From Diorhabda sublineata (taxonomy: Eukaryota; Arthropoda; Insecta; Coleoptera; Chrysomelidae): 64,000 nt of DNA. Under the pieces are notes generated by a model. That model saw only the letters and a list, made by a program, of their open reading frames with translations. It had not been told where the DNA came from and searched no databases. The position numbers and the translations under genes were made by a program. Shown one piece after another: positions 12,704 through 26,928 of this stretch; positions within the stretch are counted from its first letter, which is position 1; every line of letters starts with the position of its first letter. The DNA lies in assembly GCF_026230105.1 (NCBI RefSeq), contig NC_079477.1, forward strand, positions 12,033,001 to 12,097,000, written 5' to 3'.

Positions 12704-13263
12704 CAGTATGGTAGTTCAAAAATTTTTTTTCTTGCTGCTACTTTCTATTTGATTAAGAAAAATTCTTATACATGAGCTCTGTAGCTGAACTCTACGGAGT
12801 CGCTCATTTATTTCAATTTCCCATTTAATTAACATAGAAAAATGTTTTCTAGCAAAATTGTATTCACGCAATATTTTACAAAAACCCATATTATACTTTT
12901 CTTCGATTTTTGAAAAAGTGTAACACCGAGTATGATTATCTCCGAAAGAAGATTAGTTCACAGTTTACTAAATTTTACTATTTAAAGAAATAACTTGCAA
13001 ACAGCTATAAACTAATCTTTTGAAGATAATCATACTCTGTTTCACAGTTTTCTGAAGCTCCAAGACTAAATATTGGAAAATATAACATGGTTTTTTTGCA
13101 AAAATAGCATAAATTATGGGTGAATTAAAATTTATTGAGAAAAATTAATAAAGCGGCCTCTTAGAGTTGAGCTATAAAACTCGTATTTTGTGCGAATCTT
13201 TTTAAATCAAATAGAATTATTTGATATTGTAAGTGTAAGAAAATTGCTTGAAGCACCTTACTG
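12704..13263. mobile_element. Foldback MITE, 560 bp, TA target duplication
   Basis: The whole element folds on itself. The left end CAGTATGGTAGTTCAA pairs with the right end TTGAAGCACCTTACTG. Further in, GAGTATGATTATCT (about 12930) pairs with AGATAATCATACTC (about 13023), with an unpaired centre near 12965-13005. Each end abuts a TA (12702-12703 and 13264-13265), the Tc1/mariner-type target duplication. There is no coding capacity, so it is a non-autonomous element. Arms are perhaps 80 percent similar by eye, so it is not young. Confidence 0.75.
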
Positions 13264-13265
13264 TA

Positions 13266-14204
13266 CATATTAAGGAAGAACATAAATGTACAGTAACCGA
13301 AATAATGAACTTATTTCACTAGCTTTTACACACTGTATATCACTGCAACCCTGTATAGTTTCGAATCAATATAATGATAATAGTCAGCATAAAATAATTC
13401 AAGCTCAATAACTGCTTTTCAAGGTTTTGGTTTAGCTGTTAAACCATTAAAATTATCGATATTGCGATCGAGTGTCCTTGTAGCATCAAGAAATTTTATT
13501 AAAACATCTCAACTCGAAGTTAAAAGGAATCGGCACAATTCCATTCTACGACTTTGTGACAGCTGAAACAGTCCTTTGCATTATTATAGCTCAAGTTTGC
13601 CACTTGCTGACAGATGTTGGTTAGTCTCGCTCGTTACGTTGATATACAAGTATTGTTATACCCAAGAATATGTATGTATCTCCGTATTATTTCAAACGGA
13701 TCAATAAACTTGCCAACTTTTGAATTTATTTATGGAGAATGTTAGCAACAACTGTGCTTTATTGAAATAGACTTTGCTAAACCCGCCTCGAAACACGAAT
13801 CCTTGAGATGCTCATCTCGACGTCTTTCAAGAAGTTTTATTTACATTCGATTCTTTATAGTCAAAACTGTTTTTAAATTCACTTTGATCAGAAGGTAATA
13901 CTATTTAAAGGGCCTTTCCGATATCTCCGGGGTTGAATTAAAACGAAAAGAGATGTTTTTGAAAAATGAAATGAAATTATAGTAATTGGTTCATCTATTA
14001 TTTCACCGGAGTCGATAATGAAACGAAGATTGTATCAGTTACTCATTTTATTAATTGAAATACTCTATTGGTCTAACGACAAAGAAGCATTTGCTATGAA
14101 ATTGTCTTCTATTCCTTCTTCAAGCATCTATGAAGTAGCCTTAATTGAATTTTTGTCAGTTTTAAAATTTTTCATTTTTCATTACAATTTTGGCTCTTAA
14201 GATT
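13266..14204. other. No gene recognised
   Basis: A 60-codon open frame at 14018-14200 has no recognisable features. The rest is stop-filled. Confidence 0.35.
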
Positions 14205-14660
14205 TAAACAGTTTTTTTCTCTACATAATCACCTCAACGATTAATGCATTTGTCAAATCTAAAACAAGCTTTGCAATACCCTCCGCATATAATGTAGCAG
14301 CCAATGATTGGAAGTGGGTTGTAACGGTGTCTTGGAGCTCCAATTCAGTGTAGAAGTGCCGCCCTCCAAGCCACTGCCTCGGTTCAGGAGAAATTTGAAA
14401 ATCACTCGTTTCTAGGTCGAGACCGTATTGTGGGTGTTGTGGAAATGTCCCATTGAAATTGCAGGAAGAGCCGTTGGGTTACACGAGCGCTTTGGCGACA
14501 GATATTGTCGTGGATCAGAACAATACTATAAATCATCATGCTTTTTCGTTTGTTCTGTTCAATGGAGCATGAAACGAAAATGTTCCAGATAGGTACACTG
14601 TGGAATTGTGGAATTGTATGATCGGGCCTTATAAAGTATAATTCATGCTTCGTAGTAAAA
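14205..14660 (-). pseudogene. Mariner transposase C-terminal remnant
   Basis: Minus-strand translation with frame changes gives a degraded IHDN box (usual form HDNARPH), then QWLGGRHFYTELELQDTV, an HFQSLAATLYAEGI segment, and a tail reading close to GDYVEK, the usual mariner C-terminus. Only the C-terminal half is visible. It differs from the copy at 32151-33091, so it represents a second mariner lineage. Confidence 0.7.
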
Positions 14661-17429
14661 ATTATAGGAACTTACTGCTTAACCTCAACGTTTCACTGGT
14701 TTTTATGCAATTTCTTCAACTATCTATTCATAAACCACCTTCATACAAATTTTAGCGTGAAAATATTCCCGATTTCTAAAATTTATAGTATGTTCAGCTT
14801 TTCTATGAGTCTCGTCTCAAATAACATATAAATCCGAGCTTGAGTTCAATTACGATAAATTTTCATTACCACAATTAACTTAGCTATAGATGTGAATTGT
14901 AAATTAAACTATAGAGCTTTTATCCGCTAATAGAGCTGTTTCCAGTACCAACAGCTCGCTGCCCAATAATACAGCTCTTATGATCTTCAGTATCTTCGTT
15001 AGCTTCAGAGCTTTTCTCAATCAATAATCAACCCTTGCATGTACTTCATTATTACATTCATTACATCATTAAATTATGCAAACGGGAGTTTTTTCCTCTT
15101 CTCCATAAAATCTCAGTGTCACTAAGCCTAATTTCATTCAGTACTTCTACAGACTAGTGTATCCTGAATCTATTTAGACACCTTTGATCTAGCTGGAGAT
15201 CTAGTTCAAGAAAGCACTTACAGAATATTTTTCTTTCAGTTTACACCATCTTCCAAAAATCTTTCTTGTAACAGTATTTGGTCACAACTCTTTTTTGGCT
15301 GTTGCATTTGCCTTATTTTTTTTATTATGCAGACCAGGTAAGACAAAACAATGTCTTTTGGACACTACCATACCAACTTTGAATAAATGACTAAGAGGTT
15401 AGTACTGTGATAGCTACATCCTTATCAGAGAAAGAATTGATACGTCACATTGCTTAAAGTCTCCTTTCTTGGAATTATTCAAAAAAAGTATTCTGTCATT
15501 GAAATATTCAGATAGAAACAGTTGCCAATGTCTCCTTTATAATTACTTTTCATTCATTATTAAATCTAAATATTGGTTTCAGTTTGAGATTGTGTGTGTA
15601 TACTTCTAAACTTCTAGATGATCATAGTCGCAGTAACCTGACTATAAGAACAACGGAAATGTAGACGAAATTGCTGAATAAGCTTCGTTTATATTATCTA
15701 ATGAACCGACACCTCTCTGTGGCCTTGCATAACAATAGATGAAGTATAAGATTGGATTGAGGTATTTAAAATTGATGGAATTGACAGAATACTCCACTTA
15801 TGGATTCGATAGTTTCACAAAAGTGCGATACTAGGCATAGAAAAGCGACTGGCCAAGAACTGTATGGGTAATTTAGATCTCAAGTTCAAGGACTTGATAA
15901 GAAAATTTAATCTGGAAAATGCGTAATGGAATAGGCCACAATCTATCTATCCAGTGATTGTTTATTATAGTTTCATGAAGTTTTTTAGTTATGAAAATAG
16001 CTTAGATTGAAAAACTTATACGAATATAACACTGAAATTTAATAATCAAATACTGTGAAGCGAAGATTTTGAAAAAGCGATATATTTTCAAGGGGAAACC
16101 CCGAAAATTCAACATCAAGGCGACCGGTTGGTATAAGGAATATTAACTTTGTAAAATGTCGATATCAAACGACTTTATGTTCAGTTGGGTCTCGAAAGTT
16201 CACTTTCGGCTTCATTTACGTGTGCTCGCCTTCCAGCCGCGAAACCAAATCGCGAACGGAAATATTCTTACACCTTCAGGGCTCTAGAATTTTTGATGTT
16301 CCTTCACCTAACCGGTTGTAGTGGTGGTATTTCCATACCCTGAATCCTCATATTTTATTACCATGTAATTTTTAAACTTTTTCCAGTTTATCTGAGGAAT
16401 GTTGCTACGATTTCAGTTCTTATTTCAAAGATTAGTTTTATCGATCGAATCAAAATGCTGTATCCACAAAGTTTCAAAATAAATACTTCATAATTATTTG
16501 CTTATTGTTTTTGAAAAAATTCCAATAGGATTGCTTTTGAATTTTGCATATATTGATTACTATTCTGAAAGGCTTAACAGCGACAGTGTTTACGAGGAAC
16601 TACCAAGACAAGTTTAGTGAGGAAACGAAACGATCGGATGCTATAAAGCATGAAAAAATGGTCTCTAAGTAAACATCGAGAAAACAATTTCCGAGGGCAT
16701 GCACTTTGCAAATAACTACTTATGACCATAAACATACTCAGTTGAAGCAATGTGTCGATATCTATCGAGCAAACAACTCACTACAGAGGTGTACGGTAAA
16801 ATATGTAGACTCTTTCGAAGGCAACAATTGTTCTTGGTGCTTTTTGTCCACCTTTACCAGATTTTAGCACTACTCTTTTAAAATATTCAAGCATTTCAAT
16901 ACTCCAATGGCTCACTGGCAAAGTTTGTTGTCATTCTATCTATGGCTATCGTCTTAAAGTTTAATGTGACATCTCATTAGGTCACTCTAGGGCTCTGGTC
17001 CAAAATATGGAGTCGCTGCTTCTTGATAAAACTGTCTGCTTCCTATAGTTCTTACAATATCAATTGCAGATTATAAAAATCAGTTCAGAACACTTGCTGA
17101 CAATTTTGTTTGATCTACCATAGGCGCAGATTGCCATGCCATTAAAAGGCAATCGAATCATTATTAATTGGACGGAATTATTCGCTGTTATTTAGACAGA
17201 TGCACTTAATTGTAATCCTACTTGGAAAAAAATCATTATTATTCCTTTTGAACTTGCTACAACAGAATATTAAATTATAAAACGTGAATAGACGTGAAAT
17301 GTACCTGCCTGTAATGGCGTTTGGCTTAAAAAGGGTACTAGACGTGAACATAGCCCTTTTCGTACCCCATTCGTTTTTTTTTCTGGAAAACGATATATCA
17401 AAGTAAAAACCATAAAGGAGAATAAGTTC
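14661..17429. other. No gene recognised (2.8 kb)
   Basis: Mostly AT-rich sequence without long open frames. A slightly GC-richer stretch at about 16100-16330 contains no recognisable RNA gene or domain. Confidence 0.35.
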
Positions 17430-18030
17430 GTTGCAAATAGAGAAAAATAAAAAAATATCTCAATTCTAAAGTCTCTATGTTTCTAAGCTGGTATAATTGT
17501 ATTCTGGATAATTTGCTACCTTTTGCTGTATTACTTCTAATGTCGCAGCCCTGTTCTCCTTATATAAACTATAAATTGTCCTACGTATAAAATCTTGAGT
17601 AGCCTATTCAACCGATTTCAGTTTTTTTCTGCATAATTTTCGGTTCTGTGAATAATCCACTGCATCCCCTTTCGTGACTACCCGATATATAGAAAATTTA
17701 TTCATTCTAGTTAATTCCGCAATTCTTATTATGATTGCATTATCAGATTACTTAATATTTGCCTTTTTTAAACATTCGAATATGTTTAAAATAACTTGCT
17801 GTGTTTGTATATCTAAATCTTCATTAATAAATTCATACCTGTCTTTATTCTCACTGCGCTGTGCAATTTCATTGTCTTCATTCGCCAATGGTGTAAAGAA
17901 CGTAAGTTTTCTATTCATTAAAAGAAATTTATCAATTAACCAAACGACGCCAATGTTTATCGCAGACTGTCTGGCAGGTATATTTCGAAGAAATTGTGTA
18001 CATATGCCTTCCGACAGCTTTGGCCAATAG
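17430..18030 (-). pseudogene. N-terminal part of a DDE transposase-like protein
   Basis: Read on the minus strand from about 17960 down, the frame starts MNRKLTFFTPLANEDNE and passes IQTQQVILNIFECLKKANIK, a helix-turn-helix-like stretch (ELTR.NKFSIYRVVTKG), then KLKSVE.ATQDFIRRTIYSLY. The frame is held for about 180 codons and broken only by isolated stop codons (after ANIK, after KSVE, after SLET). I associate this with an insect family whose full-length members continue into a DDE domain; here the catalytic half is missing. The open frame on the opposite strand over 17674-18030 is a shadow of it. Confidence 0.55.
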
Positions 18031-18038
18031 AAATGCAT

Positions 18039-20559
18039 TTATGTTCACGATTCGATATTTTCATTGGTAATGGGTGGAGATGATAAATTCTGACACGCAT
18101 TGGTCCACGTGGACTGACTGTTTGCTAGATGTTTACCGAATTTTATACGGGGAGTAACATTATTTTTTATTTCTTAATTTGGTGTGAGTGCGTATTTATG
18201 AAATGCTGATTATTCCTCGCATAACTGTGTTCTGCAATTGATATTGAAAGAACTATAGTTACCTAGTATACCCTAGAGGCCTGTTAGCCATATTAGAGTT
18301 ACTTTATTCCAGTTAGCTAATACCTTTAGGATTTGTTTACAAAGCCTTGACTATCGGAGAGAATGTGAGTTTGCTTTCTGCATCTAAGTCTGGTGCAAGC
18401 ATATCTACCTGAGTGATTGCTCTATTGGTATAGAAAAATGTTCAACCCCGATGTGTTGTGTTGTGCTCCATATACCATAGAGATGCGTTTCGAGCATGCA
18501 GAAGATCTTTATTTACCAATAATAGGTTATCAATGATCATAACCATTTCAAAAAGGAGCCTGATTGCTCTTTTATCAGTGATAGTAAATCACTATGCACT
18601 AAAGTAAACAAAATTTCTTTTGAAACGTATCAAAACATTAGTTTCATCAAAGAAATATGATAAATAAAATAAAGGTTAGATCTGGAGAAATCTCAAAAAT
18701 ATTCCATATGGTATTCATAAAATGGAGAGTCTTCTCAATAAATACGACAATCGTCTCATTAAGTGGAACGGTAAACGAGAATCTCGTGATTTGAGCACCG
18801 ACAAAAGGAATTTCATATGGCTATCACATTCCTTTTTAATTATCATTACATATCTTCTTCGGTAGATATAAATGAAAAATTCTTATATCGAGAAACGTGA
18901 CTGATATTCGATTACTGTTCGATTAGAAGCTTTAGGTTGCAAACAGCAAAATGATGATCGATTTTGTACTTACGTAAGTAGTTGTTATGTGTATGCTGTT
19001 AGATCAGGGTAAAGTTTATCCTTAATTTGAAAAAGAAACCAATTCTATACAGAGCTATAAAAATATATTGTTTGTCTTATGAGTTTTCATAATTTCTAAA
19101 TATATCAGATTTTTCTTGCAATTCTGTTTTAGCAATTTCTTTATCTAATTATAGAACTTTGAAGATTAAACAATCATCGATACTGAATGTAGAAACCTTA
19201 ATTGGAATAACAATTCAAGAAAAAGCTCGTTGTGCTGCAAATAACCATTAGCATACTTTTATTATCATGTTAGTACTTTGTAAGGTCATCGTAGAGGATG
19301 CAACCGCAGCTGGAATATATTTTACATAAGCTTGATGTCGTTCGCTCTGGTGCAGGGCCAATCACATAGTTTGTAGTAATATTTATTTCTACAAGAATGA
19401 AGAAATCAATCACTTTTTCAGTGAAAGTTAAAAAAACTTCATATATCCCAAAGAGGTGGACAAAATTGAGAGAAAACATTGAACACAGTCATGAAAAAAC
19501 AACAGCTAGAGACTTGTCAAATTTATGGATTCGACCTTTACTCATTTATATATCGTATTTTTAATAACATTTACACATATTTCAATTTGCTAAACTTCTT
19601 CTTGTTTATTAAAAACTTCTAGTATTAAATCAATATATATATAAAGAAATGAGATTGTAAAAATAGGAAAATTATGCGCACCATTGATTGGAAGAAAAGA
19701 GGATTTCTCGAAAGACCTCGATGCATTCATAACTTCCAATACAACTTGTTCTCCATGATTTCTCTGTAGGGTATATGAAGAGAGAATCAGTGGCGAAGTT
19801 TATCCTTTTTCCGTAATGAAAACTCACGATTTCTTTAGCTACTGAGCTATAGATAATGACAAAGAGTACGGTGGAAAAGCTCCATAAAAATTATCATTCG
19901 TGAAGAGAGGTCTTATTTGAATTTGGCAGCTTAAAATGATGAAAGGAACATCCAACATAGTGCGAATTGAAATGATTTTATGCCGTTTAATAGCTTTTTC
20001 CTATTCTATTTCCATTTTTTTATGTCACTAGTATAGTCAAAGTTTGATGTCTTGAACTTTAACTGGAATATAATTGGTTGAGTATTTTTACGACATCACT
20101 CACAGATGGCCAGTGCCAAATGTCAAAAGATTCTGCAAAATTTGTTAAAGCTAAAATCCAGATATGAATATTATTCCAGAAATGGTGGAAAATGAGTTTC
20201 GTACATTGATTGAACTATTTCTCGATGAGAGTGCAAACAAGGTAATCGAAGCTACCGTCTATGCTCAACATTTTTAGGACGGAGTTTGAAAAAATATGAA
20301 AAAGTAGAAAATATTGTTTGCAGCAAACACATACTAGAGCGAAATAGATGTGAAGTTGAAGTTATTACTAATTTGCATTAAACTTTGTCCATGAGAAGGT
20401 TAAAGCAAAGGGAAAAATTTGACAATAATCATGCGATGAAGACCATGAAGAGATGAAAGAACCCATAAAATCTTGAGGATTCACACTATTCTTGAAAATG
20501 TCTCAGTCTATTAATGAGAAATATGGAAAGCCCGTCTTCCACCAAAAGAGACTGTTAAT
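18039..20559. other. No gene recognised (2.5 kb)
   Basis: AT-rich with many stops. The 69-codon frame at 19270-19479 shows no motif. Confidence 0.35.
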
Positions 20560-21000
20560 GTCAGTCACAAATACCATACTGCTGTACGGCGCGCCGGCGC
20601 AGAGATATGGGAAAAAACTTAGAAATAGATCCACCGCAAAATAATAACCGGGATGCAACGTAGAGCTGCTCTTAGATTATGATGTACACACCGGTCTGCA
20701 TCAGAACTAGCAATATAAGCCATTGCGGGAACCATCTCACTAGATCTGCTGGCACTCGAAGGCAGGCGAATATACAAGAGAATCCGTAACGCAGAAAAGG
20801 TCAATGTAATAATCGACAAAGCTACGAGAGTCGTGACCATGAATCGGTGGCAGTTTGTTGGTGACCAAATCAAGTGAAACAACAGCGATAGAGATCACAG
20901 AACAATGAATAAACAAGCATACGCAAATCAAGCAAAGAACAGCCATTCGTCCTCTTCAGAAAAACGGAAACTAACGAATGCAATCTAATTACTATCACTA
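20560..21000 (+). pseudogene. R1-clade LINE, end of reverse transcriptase ORF
   Basis: Plus-strand translation gives LLYGAPAQRYGK, then MQRRAALRL with stops, ASELAI, AIAGTISLDLLALEGRRIY and NAEKVNVIIDKATRVVT. These track the conserved post-RT region of R1-type elements (LLYGAP, QR.AALR, AIAG..PLDLL..ER). At least two in-frame stops occur. There is nothing upstream of the LLYGAP box, so the copy is 5'-truncated. The minus-strand frames over 20619-20946 are shadows. Confidence 0.7.
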
Positions 21001-21739
21001 AGCTTAACTGGTGTTTAACCAGAGGATTCATTACCATTGGGTTAACTTGTGTAACCGTGTTACAGTCCGCCCTAAGTAGTAATGATGAGATGTATTTCTA
21101 TGTCTAGTGTATATTAATTATGTATACCTCAGAACACAGTATATAGACGAATTGTACTGATATATCAATATTTTATTCAAAAATTATGACAAAACCTCAA
21201 TTTTAATTTCAAAAAAATTGAATACCAGTATTTTTGATCTCTTCATCGTTTCCGAAATTTAGTTCCTAGAAAATATAAACACGAAGTGATAAATTTTATT
21301 ATAAAATTTAATTTTAAAGTAACACTTTGAAAAGTTTTGTTCTACGTATAATCTTGGGTAGTTAAGCGGACATTTTGTGAAAATATTTCAAAACAATTCG
21401 AAATAATGGGTATAGAGAAATTATGAGTTAGGTAGTGCCGCTCTACCTAAATCTCCGCCGATGCGGAACGAAATCTTATCCTGTTTTTTTATCTATCTCC
21501 TTCGTGGTGTAATACTATTCCATAAATATGGATGAGACGATTTTTTCTTATGAAAAAATTCTAAAATATTCTTCATACGTTCGACCCAACAATATTGAAC
21601 AATTTTTCAGCTACTTTTTACAATTCTGTTATAGATTAATACGAATCTTGCAGAAAACTGGTTTCAGATATTTATAGTCCATTTTTTCTCTTCTATTTTC
21701 TCGTTTCCAGTTTTCTGTTAAATGAGAATTTTCTTTTAT
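21001..21739. other. No gene recognised
   Basis: The first 100 bases may be the 3' tail of the R1-like LINE. The rest is AT-rich without motifs. Confidence 0.35.
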
Positions 21740-22482
21740 AATTTTTGCAATTTTTCTTTTTATTTCAGTTTAATGTGCCTCTACAGCGCTGGTCATAGGC
21801 ACATAAAAACAATCAAATTAAATACAGGACTGTTACAAAATATATTACAATGTATAAATTAAATTATATTTTTCGTCGTCAGTCACAGGAACTTGACAAG
21901 TTCGGATGTTAGGACGACTTTCTGACGACATCAAATAGCTGTGAGTAAGTTTCGTGTGGTTGATGCGAAGTTTTCTTATTGTTACAGCTTCTCTCCTATT
22001 CAAAACGTTTAGGCAAATGTGAGAAGTAGATGGGTGGATGTGATGTAGTGCTGTAGTACTCTTGCTCCATGTATCGCGCCAAGATTTTTTAATGAGGTGT
22101 TTGAAGTTAATCTTGAGAGAGACTGTTATATCAAGAGCAATGAGAGTTTGGTAGATGTCATGAATGTTTTGGACTATTGGAGGGTCCGTAAATATTGTTG
22201 TGATTGACTGTACGGATGAAGGAGAGTCAGTACACATGGCGATATATTTATGGGGAGGAGAGATAGATTTGAAAGCTTGAAGGAAAGAAATTGGTTTGTA
22301 ATGACTACGCAACCTATATAGGATTCAGCTTTGGAGGCATCGGTATAGAGAAATAGGTGGAAGGATTTTTTATACTGAATTTCTAGGAAAGTTTTCTTTA
22401 CAAGGACGCTAGGGGATTCATGTTTATTGTTAACGGTAAGTGAGGTGTAATTGGAAAACCAAAATGCGGAGAAAGTTTCCAT
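21740..22482 (-). pseudogene. I-clade-like LINE, RNase H and C-terminal end
   Basis: The frame entering at 22482 holds an RNase H start box, FLYTDASKAESYIG. The overlapping frame from 22312 carries CTDSPSSVQSI (third catalytic Asp), then REAVTIRKLRINHTKLTHSY, a typical LINE C-terminal segment, and ends at 21845. The segment that should hold the catalytic Glu between the two boxes is missing at the frame change (about 22290), so RNase H is dead. The 3' tail reads into AATAAAAAG near 21760 on the minus strand. It is related to, but diverged from, the copy at 62998-64000. Confidence 0.7.
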
Positions 22483-24589
22483 GATCTGTTATATGTGTTA
22501 TGTCTATGCTTTATTTTTGAAAATTATGCGAAAATAACTAAAAGAATTGATAAATAAATTACTTTTAATTTTATGATTTAATTAAAATAATTAAAATCTC
22601 AAGTGATCCAATACGATCTGTTCTTATCAATCTTTTCAATTGTTATCATAAAATAATTATTTCTCAGTGTCAGTCTTACAATTAGCGACCGTTTTATTAT
22701 CAGAGCTCTTCCAATAATAAAAAAAAAACTGTAGAAACAATCATGATGGTAGATTACGGTGATAGACTTCACGAAGTCATGAAGAAACATGCGCTTTAGG
22801 TAACGAAAAAGTTTGAAAGACCTTCAATTGCTAGAAACACAGTAGGTAATTAGAATTCTTGGAAAATTCAATGTAACTGAAAGCATGAAGATTATTATAA
22901 AATATGAACGACTAGGAATAAGCGATGTCGCAAAGTTAGATATTTTGCAGTTATTAGAAAACAATTATACGCAACTACAACGGAAAGTGCTTTACAATAA
23001 AATGTTAATCAGTCAGTTGAGCGAACTTTGTAAAGAAAGAAAAATTGCACCTATAGAGTCAGAATGCTAGTATAAAGAATGGTACAAAGCGTATACGGAA
23101 CGTTAAGTAAAAACATTTTTACGAAGTACCATTTATTAAAAAAAAAACGGGGTGTTTGGTAACGGTTCGATTTCTATCCAACGTTGTAATACATAAAAAG
23201 TAAAATTCTCTACTTTTGTCGGGAGTAAAACAACAAAATTATCCCTGGCTATTATGTGAACTAAGAAAATTGAGATTTTAAATTATCTCGGTCATTAACT
23301 GAAACTTAAAGCTAAAGAACTCGTATCGATATCGAAAAACAATTTTCATTCACATAAATATTGATGAATAAAGTAATCCGATAACTGAAGAAAGTGAGAG
23401 AAAGTAAATTCGAGTATCAGTGAGGCCGAAATTTTATGTCTATCAGAACAGTTTCCTCTGTTAAGTAACATTTTCTCATTCTTCAATCTCTTTATCCTGA
23501 CAGTGTTTTTGATTAACAGAACAGAAATTGAATGTTTAATACAGCGATTACGACCGTTCGGAAAATCGAAAGGCCTCTTCGTGACGATGTTTACCATAAA
23601 GTTTTTAGGCATCTGCTCAATTTTAACGGAAAATGAAGGGCTGAAATTGAATTTGACGTAACAAAACCATTTCAATAGTATAAGGTTATTACAAACTATT
23701 TCTCAATTCACTAGAGTTTTCCTAAACAATATTTATTGAATATATTGAATATATTATACAGGGGTAATCACAATGTAATAAAATATTTATAATAACAACT
23801 AAGAAATATTTCAAGGAAACTTACTATGAAAGTTATCAGGAAAATAAACATGAAAACTTTCGGCATTCTTTTTGAGGAAAAAGAGCAAAGAAACATTCTA
23901 GGTTCTTTACAAATAGTCGTCGATTCTTGATTAAAAACTCATATTCCCTCGATCTCCATTAAAGGAAAAGAAAAGTAATTACCTTTCTTTCGTTCGAAAC
24001 CAAACTAAAAAATTCGAATCATAGGCGGTACATAAAATATTGTCAAATAATGTATTTTTGGCAGCTTACGAAAAATTTTCTTATCATACGTTTCATATCC
24101 AAAGTATTCATACTTCCGATAGGTGAGAAGAGAATACTACAAGTAATAACAGACAAACGTGTTAGATGGTCAGACATAGGAGAAGAAACTGTTAAAACAA
24201 TTACTGATGATAGGATAGCCGAAATATTCAAATAACTTCTTCAAACCAAAAGAAAATCTCTAATTAAACTATAGAAGAGATTATTAGTCGTTCATGCCTC
24301 TAAAATAAGATCATGTCTCAAGATAAAGAACAACTTTTGGTTTTTGTTCATTGTTAAAATGAGAATACATTTGACACCCTATTTTCTATTATTACCCAAA
24401 CAACGTTTACTATAAATTATTTAGTACTCACTTATCACTGTATAACGTTCATTTCTATTTTTGCTGATAATTATTTAATGGTTAAATTGTTGCATAAGTA
24501 ATAGTCCTATAATTGCGATATTTGAACATTGGAATTCCGAATTTGGAAAAGTATAGTAGTATATATAGTATAGTCTTGGACTAGAAAAA
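22483..24589. other. No gene recognised (2.1 kb)
   Basis: Several frames of 60-109 codons (22885-23070 plus, 23346-23675 minus, 24043-24235 both strands) show no recognisable domain, and overlap each other on opposite strands as chance frames do. Confidence 0.35.
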
Positions 24590-25040
24590 AAAAAGAATAT
24601 TTCAAAGCATAAAAGAGAATATTTAACCTTATATAAGGCAGAAGTATGGTCGCTGGCAACAAGAATAAAAAACAAAATAAGTGCCATCGAATTGTTTTAT
24701 ATGAGAAGGTACTTACAAAAACCTACTAATAAGAGTCTCAGAAATATTGCAAGAAATAGTAGTAGAATGCTAAATAAGGAGAAAACGAGCATTGGTGTGG
24801 TCACGGCCACATCCAAATCGAGCAGATAAAAAACTACAGGCCTAAAAAAAATAACGCTCAGACAAGAACTAAATGTCCACTGGACAACAAGAAGCCAAAT
24901 TTAGGAAAATATGAACAACAGGGCAGAAAAGCTATTCGACGAGCTGGCAACTCATTCTAATGAGAAATTAAGGGAACAAATACACCAGAAAGGATTAAAC
25001 GAAACACGGGAGGCCGAGAAGACGGATCGATACGTTAAAT
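24590..25040 (+). pseudogene. RTE-like LINE, C-terminal fragment
   Basis: Plus-strand frame starting near 24627 reads YKAEVWSLATRIKNKISAIE then FYMRRYLQKPTNKSLRNI. This corresponds to the Y-G-E-W-L/K-EAFEMWCYRR segment that follows the RT domain in RTE/BovB-like elements. Stops break it after about 50 codons, and the following 250 bases resemble the degraded tail. Confidence 0.5.
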
Positions 25041-25700
25041 AAGTTAAGTTAGGTTAGTATAAAAATAGCAAAAATTAAAAGAAAACAAACACAAATCCAC
25101 ATACCAAAAAATAAGAAAACAAAATAATTGCCTAGGTTTTCCGGTGCCGGGTTATACATCGGGAACAGCTGTAAAGAAGACGAAAGACCACTCGTATTAG
25201 ATCTTTTCTTGCCAAAAAAGGTTGGAGAGAGCTTACTCGAGGCAGCGAAAACACACACAAACACATTAGGATGTCCAGACCAAGAAGACAAAGTGTATAG
25301 CCAACAGGCTAACTCTTAACAAAAAGATAAGAGTTCCCAGTATCTCCCATAGAACTCAGGGGAGAGGTAGAAGTCTACGCGCGAAACTGAGATACTGAGG
25401 ATAAGGACCTGTCGAAATGACAGAGGGGGTAGAATACCCCTTCTTCGGTTTCATCCGCGGATTTATTCAGGGGTGGATGGTTAGAGGGACGGGATTTCTC
25501 ACGTGCACGTGTTTGTGTGTATGATCACGTCCAAAAATTGCCAAAACACAGGTTGTAAGGAGAAGCATAGAGGAGGAAGCGATTATACATAGAGACCTGT
25601 TAGTGGGGGACAAGAATGTGAAGGAACTGCAGAGAACAAGAGCGGCAAACTGGTAAGGGCAAATACCAAAGAATAAGAACAAAAAAGTGAAATAAAAAAA
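25041..25700. repeat. GC-richer block of unknown origin
   Basis: The base composition rises clearly above the surroundings. It includes GTTTTCCGGTGCCGGGTTAT, GGGGGTAGAATACCCCTTC (a small palindrome) and a CACGTGCACGTG motif near 25500. The frames here (25128-25319 plus, 25467-25754 minus) show no domain. It may be the 5' UTR or tail of a LINE, continuing from the fragment at 24590, but this is not demonstrated. Confidence 0.4.

Positions 25701-26925
<1,225 letters not shown>

Positions 26926-26928
<3 letters not shown>

Noticed and set aside
16100..16330. Possible RNA gene in a GC-richer patch
   Set aside because: No tRNA A/B boxes or stem pattern could be made to fit by eye.
17674..18030. 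Plus-strand frame of 118 codons with membrane-like stretches
   Set aside because: The opposite strand carries recognisable transposase-like sequence; the hydrophobic look comes from reading its antisense.
20619..20946. Minus-strand frames of 68 and 87 codons
   Set aside because: The plus strand there clearly encodes R1-type LINE sequence, so these are shadows.
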